Assembly: GCA_033816765.1 (NCBI GenBank)
Contig: CM066292.1
Location: forward strand, 310,001 to 374,000
Direction: 5' to 3'
Length of the DNA stretch: 64,000 nt
From: Nothopassalora personata
Taxonomy: Eukaryota; Ascomycota; Dothideomycetes; Mycosphaerellales; Mycosphaerellaceae
The notes beneath the pieces were generated by a model that saw nothing but the letters and a program-made list of their open reading frames with translations, made no database searches and had not been told where the DNA came from. The position numbers and the translations under genes were made by a program. Position 1 is the stretch's first letter; every line of letters begins with the position of its first letter. Positions 45,201 through 56,387 of the stretch are shown here, one piece after another.

Positions 45201-47182
45201 CTTTCCATGACCATGCCGCAGCGGGCCACATGGGAGATGAAAAGACTTACGAACTCGTTGCTCGCAATTATACTTGGCCAGGCATGGCTCGTTTTGTCAA
45301 GAAATACGTCCGAGCTTGTCGCACTTGCCACACGAACAAGAGCACCAACATCCAGTACCCTGGACTGTTGAAGCCGTTGCCTGTACCATTCGGCGCATGG
45401 GAAGACATTGCTGTCGACTTCGTCGTCAAACTGCCGGAGGGGAAGAGTGCGGTGGATGGACGAACATACGAGAACATCATGACGGTCACATGCCGCCTTA
45501 CCAAGGAAAGACACATCATTCCTGTCCTCTCGATGACCGCCGAACATTGTGCCTTGGTGTTCTTGAAGTACGTGTTCAGCAGACATGGGCTTCCCAAGTC
45601 CATCGTCTCAGATCGCGGCACGCAATGGGTATCGGCCTTTTGGCGAAGGATCTGTGCCCTCCTAGGCATCAACCAGAAGCTCTCATCTTCATATCACCCG
45701 GAGACGGACGGCCAGTCGGAGAACACGAACAAGGTGATGGAACAGTACCTCCGCATGTTCGTCAATTACGCTCAGGATGACTGGCCGGATTGGGCCCCGT
45801 TGGCCGAGTTTACTGCTAACAACGCCGTATCAGCTACAACAGGGGTATCACCGTTCTACGCCAACACAGGACGTAACCCACGCTTTTCCGAGCTCCACCT
45901 CGAGCTCCCAATGCCACTTATGCCACACAGGCAACGACTCGACGCGGAGTCAGCAGACAGGTTCGCAAGAAAGATGCATGACATGCAGGAGTTCCTACGA
46001 CAGCAAATGGCCCTCGCCCAAGCCGTCCAAGCCGAATACGCAAACCAAAACCGTACACCAGCACCACGATACGTCGAAGGTAACGAGGTATGGGTGAGCA
46101 CCGAGAACTGGGAGATGGAGAGACCGTCTAGGAAGTTGGACGTGAAGTGGTCAGGTCCGCACGTGATCACGGAGGTGCTGCCGGGGAACACCTATAAAGT
46201 GGAGCTGCCGCCCACTATGAATATTGACAACCGCTTCCACTCACACCTTCTAGCACCGGTTCATCCTCCAGTCGAAGGGCAAGTACAACCTGCGCCTCCA
46301 CCGATACGAATCGTGGACGACGAACAACACGAAACCAACCCAGCCGAGCCCGACTTTTGGGAAGTGGAGGAGGTGTTGGATTGCAAGAAGAGATGGCCGA
46401 GAGGAAGAACACCTAGAGGTGGTGTGAAAGAGCCATATTATGAGTACTTGGTGAAGTACGTTGGATACCTAGAACCATCCTATGAAGCTGCGGGCCAGGT
46501 CATTGAGACAGCCGCCGCCTCTGTCGCCGACTTTCACCATAACCATCCTCGAGCAACCAGACCACCTGGTTTTCAACCTCCTGCAGACTGGGTTGCCAAT
46601 GAGGATGCCACGGGCATGCGACTGGCGCGTGACTCAGCACTCAATGCAGCAGCGATGGCTCTGATGCCGGTGGGACCTGGACTCAGGACTTGTGAGAAAG
46701 AGAGCGATACGCGTCGCGATGACGATCTTTCTCGACAAACAGACCAAGTAACAGGAGTGGATCTGCTGATTGGCGCGAGTCATGACGACAGTGAAGCTGA
46801 TGCGCATCAGATCGCAGTGTGTAGCCGCCTGGATGGCGCGAGTCACTACGGCACAGGGTACCTGTGTGAAGAGCTGGGTACACACACCGAGAAAGACACC
46901 GTCCGGACAGTAGCTGAGGCTGCTGCGCCGTGTCGCCGCGAAAGTCTGCCTGCGTTACGTAGCGTCATAGATGGTTACGCGGAGGACGAGGAAGTCGACA
47001 CTGTGACGGATGATGAGTTGATAGACGACGAGAAGTTCGCGAAGGCAATGATGGATACGATGGATAGGAGAGGACAGAGTGCTCCGGAGCGCACTCTCAG
47101 AGGGGGGGGTAGTGTCACCGTACCGGCGCCCATTCACCTCGATCCGCGCGCACGTGCGTGGGCACCACAAGCGCGCCGCTGA
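42176..47182 (+). CDS. pol: Pol polyprotein (PR-RT-RNase H-IN-chromodomain), element B, by -1 frameshift
   Basis: The frame is open from 42068; the first codon after the slip is 42176. Domains in order: an aspartic protease with active-site HDDGANS (DDG in place of DSG or DTG) and flap YDVVLGRPW; RT with PAAAPVLIVKKPGGG and YLDD (YLDD starts at 43964); and RNase H (LETDASDY, DKELLAI, YSDHKNLEW). The integrase has HDHAAAGHMG and CRTC for the zinc domain, and the DDE residues in VDFVVKLP, VSDRGTQW and YHPETDGQSENTNK. A chromodomain-like region (about 46345-46550, YLVKYVGY) follows, lacking the usual ETWEP. The acidic tail continues through the polypurine tract and ends 70 nt inside the 3' LTR. 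All catalytic residues of RT, RNase H and integrase are present. The unusual protease motif is the one feature that needs functional doubt. Confidence 0.95.
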   Translation, partial: RLVHSVSATHSGPHESRVQEHEHEQGPPERGKVLSISAHSLLAANHSVDEHNPVIASHLVMPCTVNGKIPAQTFHDDGANSTYFDIDFARRNNLDMIQLPNPMGLMLADGQPASDLITHRTTAQIQIGDHVETRSGYCASLEYDVVLGRPWHDEHQPVFHYASGTMTLFSAYCRANCLRSTEPVCVQSINDKGTTPVCILQTEMPVLEPSRSNFANYVRPYVEDEDEPVPAVVQETHNTKAAMRHAVDLEEELEASHHARKPLPADGPDTLKRPARHTKKAPKPMPEEPEIDIKPITAEALRRMSRRQGCEIHMMWMFDPKEDLDKQVARDPLSACALKAFGMRAKPVRGGTAAMLVDSNTQENMDRLEKSPGDYTQRQLNASAVSADDYQRFMNGKDKDQDPTPLLPVEFREMARLFSRKEADKVPPRRPGVDHEIKLKNGQTPPFRRPYSFSARENEVIKKWVDDQLEKGFIQRSVSPAAAPVLIVKKPGGGLRVCVDYRALNALTTKSRYPIPLFQETLDRIAGAQWFTKLDVIAAFNRIRIAAGDEWKTAFTTRYGQFECVVMPFGLCNAPGTFQSFINDTLREFLDDFVSCYLDDALVFSKTREEHVQHVLKVLRKLDAAGLQLDIDKCEFFRHETTYLGVIITNEGIKMDPAKIECVKNWPTPANVTDILSFTGFANFYRRFIKDFSKICLPMTKLTRKNVPWEWSESCQRAFDALKQAFIDAPTLKHFYPGRETILETDASDYVTAAVLSQRDENGVLHPIAYMSKKMDPQQCNYDIYDKELLAIVQAFEEWRPELTVNEYGTDDYENLPDPDSAEDKPTLVYSDHKNLEWFMSTKQLNRRQARWAEFLSQFFFKIVYRPGVQGTKPDSLTRRSQDLPVPGDLTDPRNQQQHQILLGPDRVLNLSSTRVLSASANDVVTPLTTAIRELYAQPEAEEAVQQLERDEPCTLLRKHRIDDRHAVPVGGMIYIKNIYGGYSLFVPPESEDALDEGEVPVRTRIVQAFHDHAAAGHMGDEKTYELVARNYTWPGMARFVKKYVRACRTCHTNKSTNIQYPGLLKPLPVPFGAWEDIAVDFVVKLPEGKSAVDGRTYENIMTVTCRLTKERHIIPVLSMTAEHCALVFLKYVFSRHGLPKSIVSDRGTQWVSAFWRRICALLGINQKLSSSYHPETDGQSENTNKVMEQYLRMFVNYAQDDWPDWAPLAEFTANNAVSATTGVSPFYANTGRNPRFSELHLELPMPLMPHRQRLDAESADRFARKMHDMQEFLRQQMALAQAVQAEYANQNRTPAPRYVEGNEVWVSTENWEMERPSRKLDVKWSGPHVITEVLPGNTYKVELPPTMNIDNRFHSHLLAPVHPPVEGQVQPAPPPIRIVDDEQHETNPAEPDFWEVEEVLDCKKRWPRGRTPRGGVKEPYYEYLVKYVGYLEPSYEAAGQVIETAAASVADFHHNHPRATRPPGFQPPADWVANEDATGMRLARDSALNAAAMALMPVGPGLRTCEKESDTRRDDDLSRQTDQVTGVDLLIGASHDDSEADAHQIAVCSRLDGASHYGTGYLCEELGTHTEKDTVRTVAEAAAPCRRESLPALRSVIDGYAEDEEVDTVTDDELIDDEKFAKAMMDTMDRRGQSAPERTLRGGGSVTVPAPIHLDPRARAWAPQARR
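47100..47109 (+). promoter_or_regulatory. Polypurine tract of element B
   Basis: GAGGGGGGGG, 3 nt before the 3' LTR, translated within Pol as part of RGGGS. Confidence 0.85.
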
Positions 47183-47305
47183 CTAAGCCGCTGACTAATC
47201 GGCTTGGCGCTCCCTTAAGTATCTCGCGCTCTCCGCGCCTCTCTTAGATAGCTATCTATTCGACTTGTACCTTATCCGACCACGTGCTTGCACCTGCTTG
47301 TGACA
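47113..47305 (+). repeat. 3' LTR of element B
   Basis: 193 bp, identical to 40179-40371. Its first 70 bp encode the Pol C terminus. Confidence 0.98.
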
Positions 47306-47310
47306 AGCTT
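47306..47310 (+). repeat. Target-site duplication of element B (right copy)
   Basis: AGCTT, identical to 40174-40178. Confidence 0.97.
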
Positions 47311-47419
47311 AGCGTATTAGAGATGCTACTACTAGAGCATCGTAAAGTGCGGCGCTACTTACGCCTAAAGGTACCTTAATGCTACCCGGCAAATAAATCT
47401 ATAGAACCGAAGGAATTAT

Positions 47420-47515
47420 TACTCTATTACTATTACTCTATTACTATAACTCTATTACTATTACCCTATTACTATTACTCTATTATTATTACTCGATTAC
47501 TATTACTCTATTACT
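47420..47515. repeat. 14-bp minisatellite, CTATTACTATTACT family
   Basis: About seven near-perfect tandem copies. The same unit in reverse complement (AGTAATAGTAAAGA) recurs at 48286-48362 and 48571-48674. Confidence 0.85.
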
Positions 47516-49483
47516 TTAGTAATTACTATTACTTATAACCTTTAAAACTAATAGTAATTACTACCTACTATAGATAGTAAGAGTAATTACTATACTTTTA
47601 CTATTTACTACTTACTCTTACTATCTCTAAGGGTTTTTAATAAGGCTATTAGTAAGTAGTATATTAGATAGTAATAGTAGAGTAGAAACAATCTTAACTC
47701 GTAGTATTAATAAGCCTAAGAAGTGTAAATAGTATAGCGCGCTCGTAGGCTATAAGGCTATACTAAGCTAAGAAATGCCTTCGGTACTATCTTAGTTACT
47801 ATACCTTACCATCTTATACTATTCCTAATACGAGCTAGTAGTATATGTTTAAGCTTATTAGTATTAATATATTAATTAAAGAGTATATATAACATCTAGT
47901 AACGTAATAAAGTAAAGGTAAGGTAGGCGTAGACTACTAATGAGTTACATAATAAAGATAATAGTAATAGCTAGATTGACTTACTATCTAATAGTACTAG
48001 TCTTAATAAGTTAAGCTTACCTTAGAATATAAGGCTATCTAGGAAAGTCAATTAAGGTCTTAGCTATTATTATCGTAACTAAGGGTAAATATAGAAAAGA
48101 GGTATAGGTTAATAAGTAATAATATACTCTATAAGTAGTAATATAGTCTCTTTCTACGTCTAATTAATACATACAATAATCCTAGTCTAAATAATGAGAT
48201 AGTATTAGCGTTAGGATAGTAAAGACTCTTATAATAAATAGTAATAGTAATAGTAAGTAGTAATTATTATTTTATAAAAGTTCTAGAGTAATAGTAGTTA
48301 CTATAGTAATAGAGTATTAGTAATAGTAAAGAGATAGTAAGAGTAAAAGTAAATAGTAATTACACTATAGTACTACTTACTATAATATATATACTAAATA
48401 TAGATAGCTAACTAAATATTTAGTATTAACTATATAGATTAACTATATATAGCTTACTTATAAAATATATAGTTCTTTATATTAAGAGTAGAATTAAGCC
48501 TAAAAAAGTATCTACTTACTACTTACTATTACTACTACGATTATAATAGCAATACTAATTACTATTATAGTAAAATAGTAATAGTAAATAGTAATAGTAA
48601 GTAGTAATAGTAACGAGTAATAGTAAAGAGTAATAGTAAAGAGTAATAGTAAATAGTAATAGAAAATAGTAATGTTATAATCTAGTATAATTAGGCTTTA
48701 AATTGGACTTAGAGCTTAAGATCCATTTACTACTAAGCAGTTACGTAATAAGACTACTTATTTACTTATACCTATTCTTTTTAAGTATATATAGTCTTAA
48801 ATAGACATATATAATATATATAATATATAGTCTACTTTAAACTAGTCCTTTGACTAACTAATATATAAGCTAAGGTAAGTAAATAATTTAACTAAATAAT
48901 TAGCTTAATAATTAATTCCTATAATGTAATAGTTATAAGCCTAATAAGCGCTTATTTTATAACGTATATTTAATTAGACTCTTTAAGGTAGACCTTATAT
49001 TATTATAAATACACTTACCGCTTATAATACAGTTACTAACTATATACTAGACAAGACTAATATATATAATAGTATCACTACCGGCGAGCTACTTAACAAG
49101 TATAGACGCTACCGGGTTAGCCGGTATAAGTACGAAAGTAATACTAGTATTACTATTACTACGCTAGTAGCTCGCCTACGCGCATAGCGTATAGCGTATA
49201 TATAAGCTTACCTACTACCTTAGCGACCCTCCTACTAAGGAGGAATAAGATACTATTAATAAGTAACGCTACCTCTATACTAACATTAGCGAGTAGATTC
49301 TTAGTATAAGTACTAGATCTTGCGTATTCTCTACGTGCTTACCGTCGTCCTACGGAGAGCGCCTTTACGCGGTAGACGACGTAAGTACCTTTGTTACGAT
49401 AAAGAGAAACTAAGACTCTCCCTCTTTAAAACCTCCCGCTCGAAGTACGGATAACTCTCGGAAAGCGACGACTGTTTTAAAGC
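47516..49483. other. AT-rich low-complexity region
   Basis: About 2 kb of TpA-rich sequence with interspersed TAGTAA-type repeats. Bases 49080-49480 are less degraded and may hold a decayed coding fragment on the plus strand (ELLNKYRRYRVSRYKYES near 49088), family unknown. No intact gene. Confidence 0.5.
48571..48674. repeat. 14-bp minisatellite in inverted orientation
   Basis: Tandem AGTAATAGTAAAGA-type units, the reverse complement of the array at 47420-47515 about 1.1 kb away. A shorter patch lies at 48286-48362. Confidence 0.8.
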
Positions 49484-49488
49484 CTATG
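49484..49488 (+). repeat. Target-site duplication of right-arm Copia (left copy)
   Basis: GCCTA, repeated at 55101-55105. Confidence 0.9.
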
Positions 49489-49733
49489 TTAAGATGTAGC
49501 ATCTCAAGGGGAGCTAACAGTTAGGTTATGATCTAATAGCCTAAGGCATCCACGATGACTTAGCTTGTCGGAAGACACCTTCTCTCCCCTTTAGCTGAGA
49601 TAGACATCTAATACAATTAACGCATTAGTTCCTGATATATTGCTGCATGCCCTGTAGCTATTAGCTAGTTGAAGATTAATCTCTTACTCTACTCCGCTGC
49701 TAACTACGTATCCTGTAAGGTCTTAATTTAATA
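49489..49733 (+). repeat. Copia 5' LTR (right arm)
   Basis: 245 bp, 2 bp shorter than the other LTRs, ending in TTTAATA (RIP-altered CTTAACA). It is clearly diverged from the left-arm partner at 29610-29856. Confidence 0.9.
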
Positions 49734-49747
49734 GGTTATAAGCCCGG
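49734..49747 (+). promoter_or_regulatory. Copia primer binding site, initiator-Met half-tRNA type
   Basis: GGTTATAAGCCCGG directly follows the LTR. Except for G-to-A changes of RIP type it resembles the complement of the anticodon region of tRNA-iMet (CTGGGCTCATAACC). That is the half-tRNA priming known from Drosophila copia. Confidence 0.6.
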
Positions 49748-50179
49748 GTTTGTGTAGGAGTAAGAGCAACCTATATTAGTACGGGTTACTTATATCCCTT
49801 ACTATTATAGCAGAGAACATCTAGGAAGCAGAAGTCTACCCCATCTGTTCTATTAAGGAGCTTGGTTTAATACTAAGTAATAGGTAATCTAGAAAAGGAC
49901 TCTATACGGCTTACTATAAGCTAATACCTTAAAGACACTCTATAGGTAGAACTGCATCGAGATACTACTAAGAAGGACTTTAAGTAAGTCATTTAGAACT
50001 CTACTAGGAGAGACAGACCTGTGTCCTAGCTCCGAGACTATACCGCTCTTTCTTTACCCTACTAAGTAGGCCTTAGTATCTATACCTACGAACCTTACTA
50101 TTCTACACTAAAAGCCTTAGTAGGACCTAAGCCACGACCTTAAAGCATATACACCTTGTTTTATTATATTCAATTTATT

Positions 50180-53100
50180 ATAGATTTACACTAAGAGAAA
50201 GGAGAAGAGAAGGGAACTAAAATCCTAATTCTTAGGAGAGACAACTAGAAGAGATAGTTCAACCTTTAGAGATATAAGAAGGAGAGCTAGTTAGTATTCT
50301 TTGCAATTGATAACCTGTTAGAAGTGTTATTTAACAACATTAAGGGCAAGAACCTAAAACTCTAGGAAGAGACTAAGATTAAAGAGATTCTTAATGTACT
50401 AATATAGATAAAACAAAATGCAGCTTGCAACTTCAGTATCCTAAGTAGGATTATAGAAGAAGATAAATTTAAGCTTAAGGGCTCTTACGAATCTAGAAAA
50501 GCTGCTAAGATATAGGTGTATCTCTAGAATAAGTATAGCTAGGTATTACTAACCTATATATATAAGCTTATAAAACAGTTTATAAACTTTAAGATAAGTG
50601 AAGAGTTCACTATTAGATCTGCATAGGTACACCTAGTGTCTCTTAGAAGAAGGATTGCTAATGTTAACCTAGAGGGCTAGCACTATAGGAAAGCTAATGT
50701 AAGAATAACCTAGCCTTTAAGCTCGCTGCTACCTAACTACTATGTAGCTAGGGATACTATTATAGCTTAGCCAAAGATGGATTATAAAAGGACCTTAAAG
50801 ATCCTTAAGGCTTAAGAGGCTAGATTGAATCCCTCTAAGGCTAAGTATAGTATAGTAGCTACCTAGGTTAGGCCCTTAGGTTAGGTAAGATTACTTTCCT
50901 ACCTTCTTTATAAGAAGGACTATCTTATTAAGGACTGCCCTAGTCTCTCTAAGGCAAAGAAGGTCCTTAGATCTCATTCCTAAGCACTATCCTCCTAGAA
51001 TGCAACACATGTTAAGAAGAGAAGATCTCTACTACTATCTTTAAGAAGAACACTAAGAGAAAAGTCCTCTATAGAGGAACTTAAGAAAATAGTAAAGAAA
51101 CTTAGCTCTAACATGCTGTCACTCTAGGAGAACTAGGCCTAGTCTCCTTCCTCTAAAACAAGGAAGACTAGGAAAGGTTTCTCTACCTAAGAGCTACCTA
51201 ACTTATACAACTCATCCTAGAAGACAATGTCTAATAATAATAAGTATAATAAAGTGGCTCACTTAACTGCAGAAGTCTAAGGCAAGTTCCCCTTATTAGA
51301 GTAGTTACTTAATTCTTGTGCTTTATCCTATATAACTAACTAGAACTGCCTCTTTAGATCTATAACTCCCTTAACAAAGAAGAAATAGATTAAAGTAGGA
51401 GGTAGGCATTTGTTAGCTACTTATATTAGGACTGTAGAGATAAGTAGGAGATCTAGTAGGAAAGTTGTTTTAGAAGATGTTCTACTTATACCTAAGCTAG
51501 GGGTAAACCTAGTTTCTTAGAACTAGTTTAGTAAGCAGTTTAGTGTCTAACCTCCTTTATTTTCTCTTATATCCCCCTCTAGCTAAACTGTTGTCTAGAC
51601 AAGGCTCCTTAGGGGGGTTCTATTTATTAATGAGATTTCTCCTCTACTATAAGAAAGGGCATATTACTTATTATATGCACTACTAATAGAGAATGCCTTT
51701 ATAACTACTAAATTAGAGACTAACCTAAAACAGTAGGAGCTTTAGCATAGAAGATTTGCACACTTTAGGAAGAACTTGCTCTAGAATCTTTATAAGGTAA
51801 TAGACTTAAAAGAACCTATTCCTATTCCTAGGGATAGCTTCTACTAGTGTAGAGTATGTTCAATAGTAAAGATAAAGAAGTATAAAGGCAAAGTTACTAA
51901 GAGAAGACCTAAAAGACTTGCCCTTGTATCTATTAACATATATAGTCCACTGCTAACATTAAGGCTAGGGTTTAAATACTAGCTTAAGATTATTAACAAC
52001 TTCTCTAGAAAAAAGTGGACCTATCCTCTTAAGAAAAGAGAAGATGCTCTAGTTACTCTCTAGAACTGGAAGATCAAGGCAGAGAGGAAATCATTAGTAT
52101 AGTTAAAAGCAGTTAGGCTTAACAATGCAAGGGAACTTATTGCATTAGTTAAGCAGTAGGACAAGGATTTAGGAATTAGGCTAGAGCATACTAAGGCATA
52201 CAACTCTCTCTAAAATAGACTAGTTGAAAGGTTAATACAAACCTTAGAAGACTCTATAAGGGCAATGCTTAAAGAGGCTAAGATGCTAATTGAATTCTAG
52301 CCTAAAGTACTAGAAGCCTAAACCTACATAAGGAATAAACTACTAAATGGTCTAGACTATAATAGGTTCAAGGTTTTACTAGATAAAGCCTTTAATAGTA
52401 TTAAGCCAACTATTAACTATTTAAAGGTTTAGGGATACAAAGCTATTGTCTACATAGATACAAGATCCTAGCCTTAATAGGCAAGAAGTGATAAACTAAT
52501 AAATAGAGGTAAAGAAGTAGTGTTTATTAGATACGTTAAAAACATAGCTAAGGCCTAGCTCTTTTAGGAACTAGACATAAAAGCTGTAAAACAACATACA
52601 CATGCAGACTTCTTTAAGGACTAACCTAGAGGTAATATAGATCTCAATGTTATAAAATTAAATCTATTAAGCAATGCACTAGCTAGGAGACCCTTAGGGA
52701 GGCTAAGGAAGGACATATCCTTAGAGCAACCTATTCACTATTCAATCATTCAGTAGAGCAGCCTAGTAACAGCCTAGCTAAGAAAGCTGTTTGTGCAACT
52801 TCCCTAGCCTCTAAAGAATATAGGGGAATTTTAGAAAATCGATAAGCTAATTAAGATAAGCTTACTAGATCTCTAGGAAAAGAATGTTACTAGGACACAA
52901 GTGACTACTCTTAGATTATCCCTTAGTAAGAGGAGGGCTAACTATAATGTTAAGGGCTATAAATGGAAATAGAAAGCCCTAAGATCTATGGTCCCTATAC
53001 CTAAACTAGCTACTAAAGTAGGAGAAGCAATAGACCTCTTAGAGAACCTTACTGCTTACTACTAAGCTTTCTTTATAGCTATGCAATTAGTAGATGATTT

Positions 53101-54830
53101 AGTACTATAGGATAGTAAATTCCTAGAAGAAGTTAAGGAGATAGCCTTTATAGCAACTATAGAAGTTATTGCATACAAGCAAGAGATCCTAATTCTAAAG
53201 TCCTATAAGGATGCTATAAATAACAAGAAATAGGGACACCTTTAGAAGGAAGCAATCTAGAAGGAGCTAGATACTCTATAGAGCAACAACACCTAGGAGA
53301 ATGCTGTTCCACTAAAAGGAGCAAACTTAGTTACGTTAAGATAGGTCTTTAATGTTAAAAGAAGCATTAGTAGAGCTATTAAAAAGTTCAAGGCTAGGCT
53401 AGTTACAAGGGGCTTTTCATAGAAGTTTAGTATTGACTTTATAGAGACATTTACGCCTATAGTTAGATAGGACACCCTTAGGATGTTTATAGCTATTATA
53501 TATAAGAAGGATCTCTACCTTTACTAAGTAGATATAAACAATACGTTTATAGAAAGCACCCTCTATAAAGATATCTTTATGTTACTACTACTAGGAGTTA
53601 AGCTTCTACTAAACATAGTGTTTAAGATCCTTAAAAGCTTATATAGACTTAAGCAAGTAGCTAGAGATTAGAATCAACTCTATGTGTTAAAGCTTAGAGA
53701 GATTGGATTTACATAGTTAGAGGTGGATCTATACCTACTTATTTACAAGGAAAAAGAGATTATAATTCTTATACATGTAGATAACATTCTAATTGCTGCA
53801 CTAAAGTTAACAGATATTCTCTAGTTTAAAAGAGAACTTAGTAAAGTCTTTAAGATTAAAGATCTTAGTAAACCTAAAAAGATCCTTAGTATAAGAGTTA
53901 TAAGGGACAGGAGGAGAGGAATCCTAAAACTTGACTAGGGACACTTTATTAGGGACAACCTTGCTAAGATAGGGATAAACTATAAGAAGGCAGCACCTAC
54001 ACACTTACCTATAGACAGCTATAAGGCTCTTAAACCTTTAAGCTACATAGATAAGAGGTGTAACAAGGCAGAGTACTAGAGTATTAATAGTATATAGATG
54101 TAGCTAGTAATAATTACAAGGCTAGACATTGCTTTTGCCCTAGGAAGGATAAGCTTATTTGTAAGTAACCTATCCACCTACTACATAAAGGCTTTGAAGA
54201 AGATTACAAGATATCTAAGGTCATATCCTAATCTTAGCCTTGTCTTCTCTAGGCATAGAGAAGGATGCCTAGTTAGATACTATAACTCTAATTATGCAAT
54301 AGACAAAGTAGATAGAGTCTCTATCCTTAGGTATGTCTTCTTCCTCTATAGGGCACTAGTCTCCTAGATAAGTAAGAAGCAAAAGTCTGTAGCAACATCT
54401 ATAATAGAAGCTAAATACATAGCTATAAATACATATATAAAGCAATCCCAATTCCTAGCTTTACTACTAAGGGAGATAGACTGTCTAGAGTTAGTAGGAG
54501 ACTGTTCCTATTAACTAAGGATTACTAGAAACTAGGAGACTATATTAAGCTTAAGACTAGTTCAATTAAGAGGTAACAACTAAGCTGCCCTTACCCTAGT
54601 AAGGGATGCACATGTTTATAATAAGTTAAAGTATATTGACATTGCCTATAATACTATTAGGAAACTTTAGTAGAAAAGGCTTATTGCTATTAAGTACACC
54701 CTAACATCTAAGATAGTTATAGATAGGTTCACAAAGCTAAAGACTAGTCTATACTTCTAGAGGTTTATAAGCTAGCTTAACCTATTATAGAGGTCTAAAT
54801 ACTACTAACAGGAGAAGAGTAGACTATAAC
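50180..54830 (+). pseudogene. RIP-killed Copia gag-pol (right arm)
   Basis: One frame carries gag (AIDNLLEVLFNNIKGKNLK near 50300), a decayed zinc knuckle (KKDYLIKDCPS near 50910-50942) and an integrase (HRRFAHFRKNLL near 51746). RT follows with VDINNAFIESTLYKDIFM near 53530 and HVDNILIAA near 53774-53800, in place of YVDD. RNase H (ATSIIEAKYIAI near 54394) closes the order. The order gag-IN-RT-RH defines Copia. Stops are nearly all TAG where Gln or Trp is expected, with the frame otherwise kept, so the element was killed by RIP rather than by indels. The final Asp of the YVDD motif is also lost (Asp to Asn, a G-to-A change). Confidence 0.9.
50295..50299 (-). other. Empty insertion site of element A in the right arm
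   Basis: TATTC, the reverse complement of GAATA, occurs once in intact Copia sequence at the position paired with 21739-21743. Confidence 0.95.
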
Positions 54831-54853
54831 CTCCTATATAAGATAAGTAGGAG

Positions 54854-55100
54854 TGTTAAGATGTAGCATCTTAAGGGGAGCTAACAGTTAGGTTATAATC
54901 TAATAGCCTAAGGCATCTACGATAACTTAGCTTGTTGGAAGACACCTTCTCTCCCCTTTAGCTTAGATAGACATCTAACACAATCAACGCATTGGTTCCT
55001 AATATATTGCTGCATGCCCTATAGCTATTAGCTAGTTGAAGATTGATCTCTTACTCCACTCCGCTGCCAACCACGTATCCTGTAAGGTCTTAACTTAACA
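54854..55100 (+). repeat. Copia 3' LTR (right arm)
   Basis: 247 bp, TGTTAAG...CTTAACA, nearly identical to 16938-17184. Confidence 0.95.
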
Positions 55101-56387
55101 GCCTATATTATAACGATATCGACCCTAGGAATACGATATAAAGAAGAGAATAGAAGAGAGGAGAAGCAAGGATACGCCTAGATACCTATTAACGAAGACA
55201 CTTAATACCGTACGAAAGGAGGGAGAATACGGCGGACTCTCTCTCTAGATAACGACGGCTATTAAAGTACCTAGGCTTATAGGAACTAAGAGAGGTAGTA
55301 AACCGCGTAAACTACTACTTAGTACAGCTAGAACTAAGAGATGCTATAAACTACGTTAATTATAGGTCTAGGTACTACGGGTCTATAAGAAACTAAAACC
55401 TTATACCCCGTACGTATAAGATAGTCGAAGACTTTTAATAGAGGTACGGGCTATTCGAGGTACAACCTCTCTCTCTCTCTCTCTCTATCTTTCTACGTTC
55501 GTACGACGGGGTCGTACGGCGTAGTAAGGTAAGAAATAGCTCTCGGTCGTAATCTTAACCGACTAACCGGTTACGTACGGTCGCGACCGGTCGGGTAGTT
55601 AGTTACTCTTAAAACACGGGCGTAAAACTTATCTCGCCCGGGGTAAGGTAATAAACCGCAACTCTCGAAATAAGACACAACTACCGGGTACGCGACGTAC
55701 TACGCCGTAATATATTTAATTCACGCCTCGAATAGCGAGCCTCGCTTATATCTTTTAAGGAGTTTTTACGTCTAGGGTACAACGGGGCTTTTCTCCTTCT
55801 CTTAAATTTTAGTCTCGTTCTCGAGACCCGTATTACATAGTCTTAGACTTAAATAGCACGTTAATGGAACTATTGATTATTATCTACGCGCTCGCCGTAT
55901 ATACTATACTATTACTCCCCGTATAACTTAGCTAACCTCCTCCTAGGGTAATAGGTAGTATAGAACCTATAATAATAAGCGCCTAGGTAATACGTACGTA
56001 CGCGGCGCCGGCGCCCTAGCTACTAGTTTCTCCTCCGTCGCTACTAATACGTCTATAGTTCTACAGTAAGAGTAGAATATAGCTCTTAATACGCTTTTTA
56101 AGCTCGGCCGTACTATAAGTAGCCTATGTATTGTATATACGTCCTATGCTAACCGCCGTTATAGTTTTTATAGGCTAAGAACATTAATACTACCGCCGCC
56201 GACTAGGCGTTCTTATCGCTCTCTATACGTAGCGAGTATATAAGGATAATAATAATAAGGATAATAAGGAGTAAGAGCGCGCGGCTTACCTACTAGCTAC
56301 CTACTCTATACCTATCTTTTATCTACGTAGCGGCTCTATATTACGCCCCTATAAAGGAATCTTACTTACATTTTTATTTTTTATCGA
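55101..56387. other. Mirror of 15651-16937, non-coding
   Basis: The first five bases (GCCTA) are the second target duplication of the Copia. It contains the (CT)10 mirror of the GA tract at 55467-55486. No gene seen. Confidence 0.5.

Larger units (their letters stand above)
40179..47305 (+). mobile_element. Intact Ty3/Gypsy chromovirus, element B
   Basis: 7127 bp, identical 193-bp LTRs with TGTCAC...GTGACA ends and a 5-bp target duplication. The gag and pol frames are open and joined by a -1 frameshift site, with a 14-nt self-primer site and a polypurine tract. It is related to element A in layout and in Pol blocks (RQARWAEFLSQF, RPGVQGTKPDSLTRRSQDLP) but distinct in sequence. No RIP is visible. 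Identical LTRs point to a very recent insertion. Confidence 0.98.
49489..55100 (+). mobile_element. RIP-degraded Ty1/Copia retrotransposon, right-arm copy
   Basis: 5612 bp with LTRs 49489-49733 and 54854-55100 and a perfect GCCTA target duplication. It is the inverted partner of 16938-29856 and still has the empty target site of element A at 50295-50299. The gag-pol frame is largely collinear and is broken by TAG codons. Confidence 0.95.
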
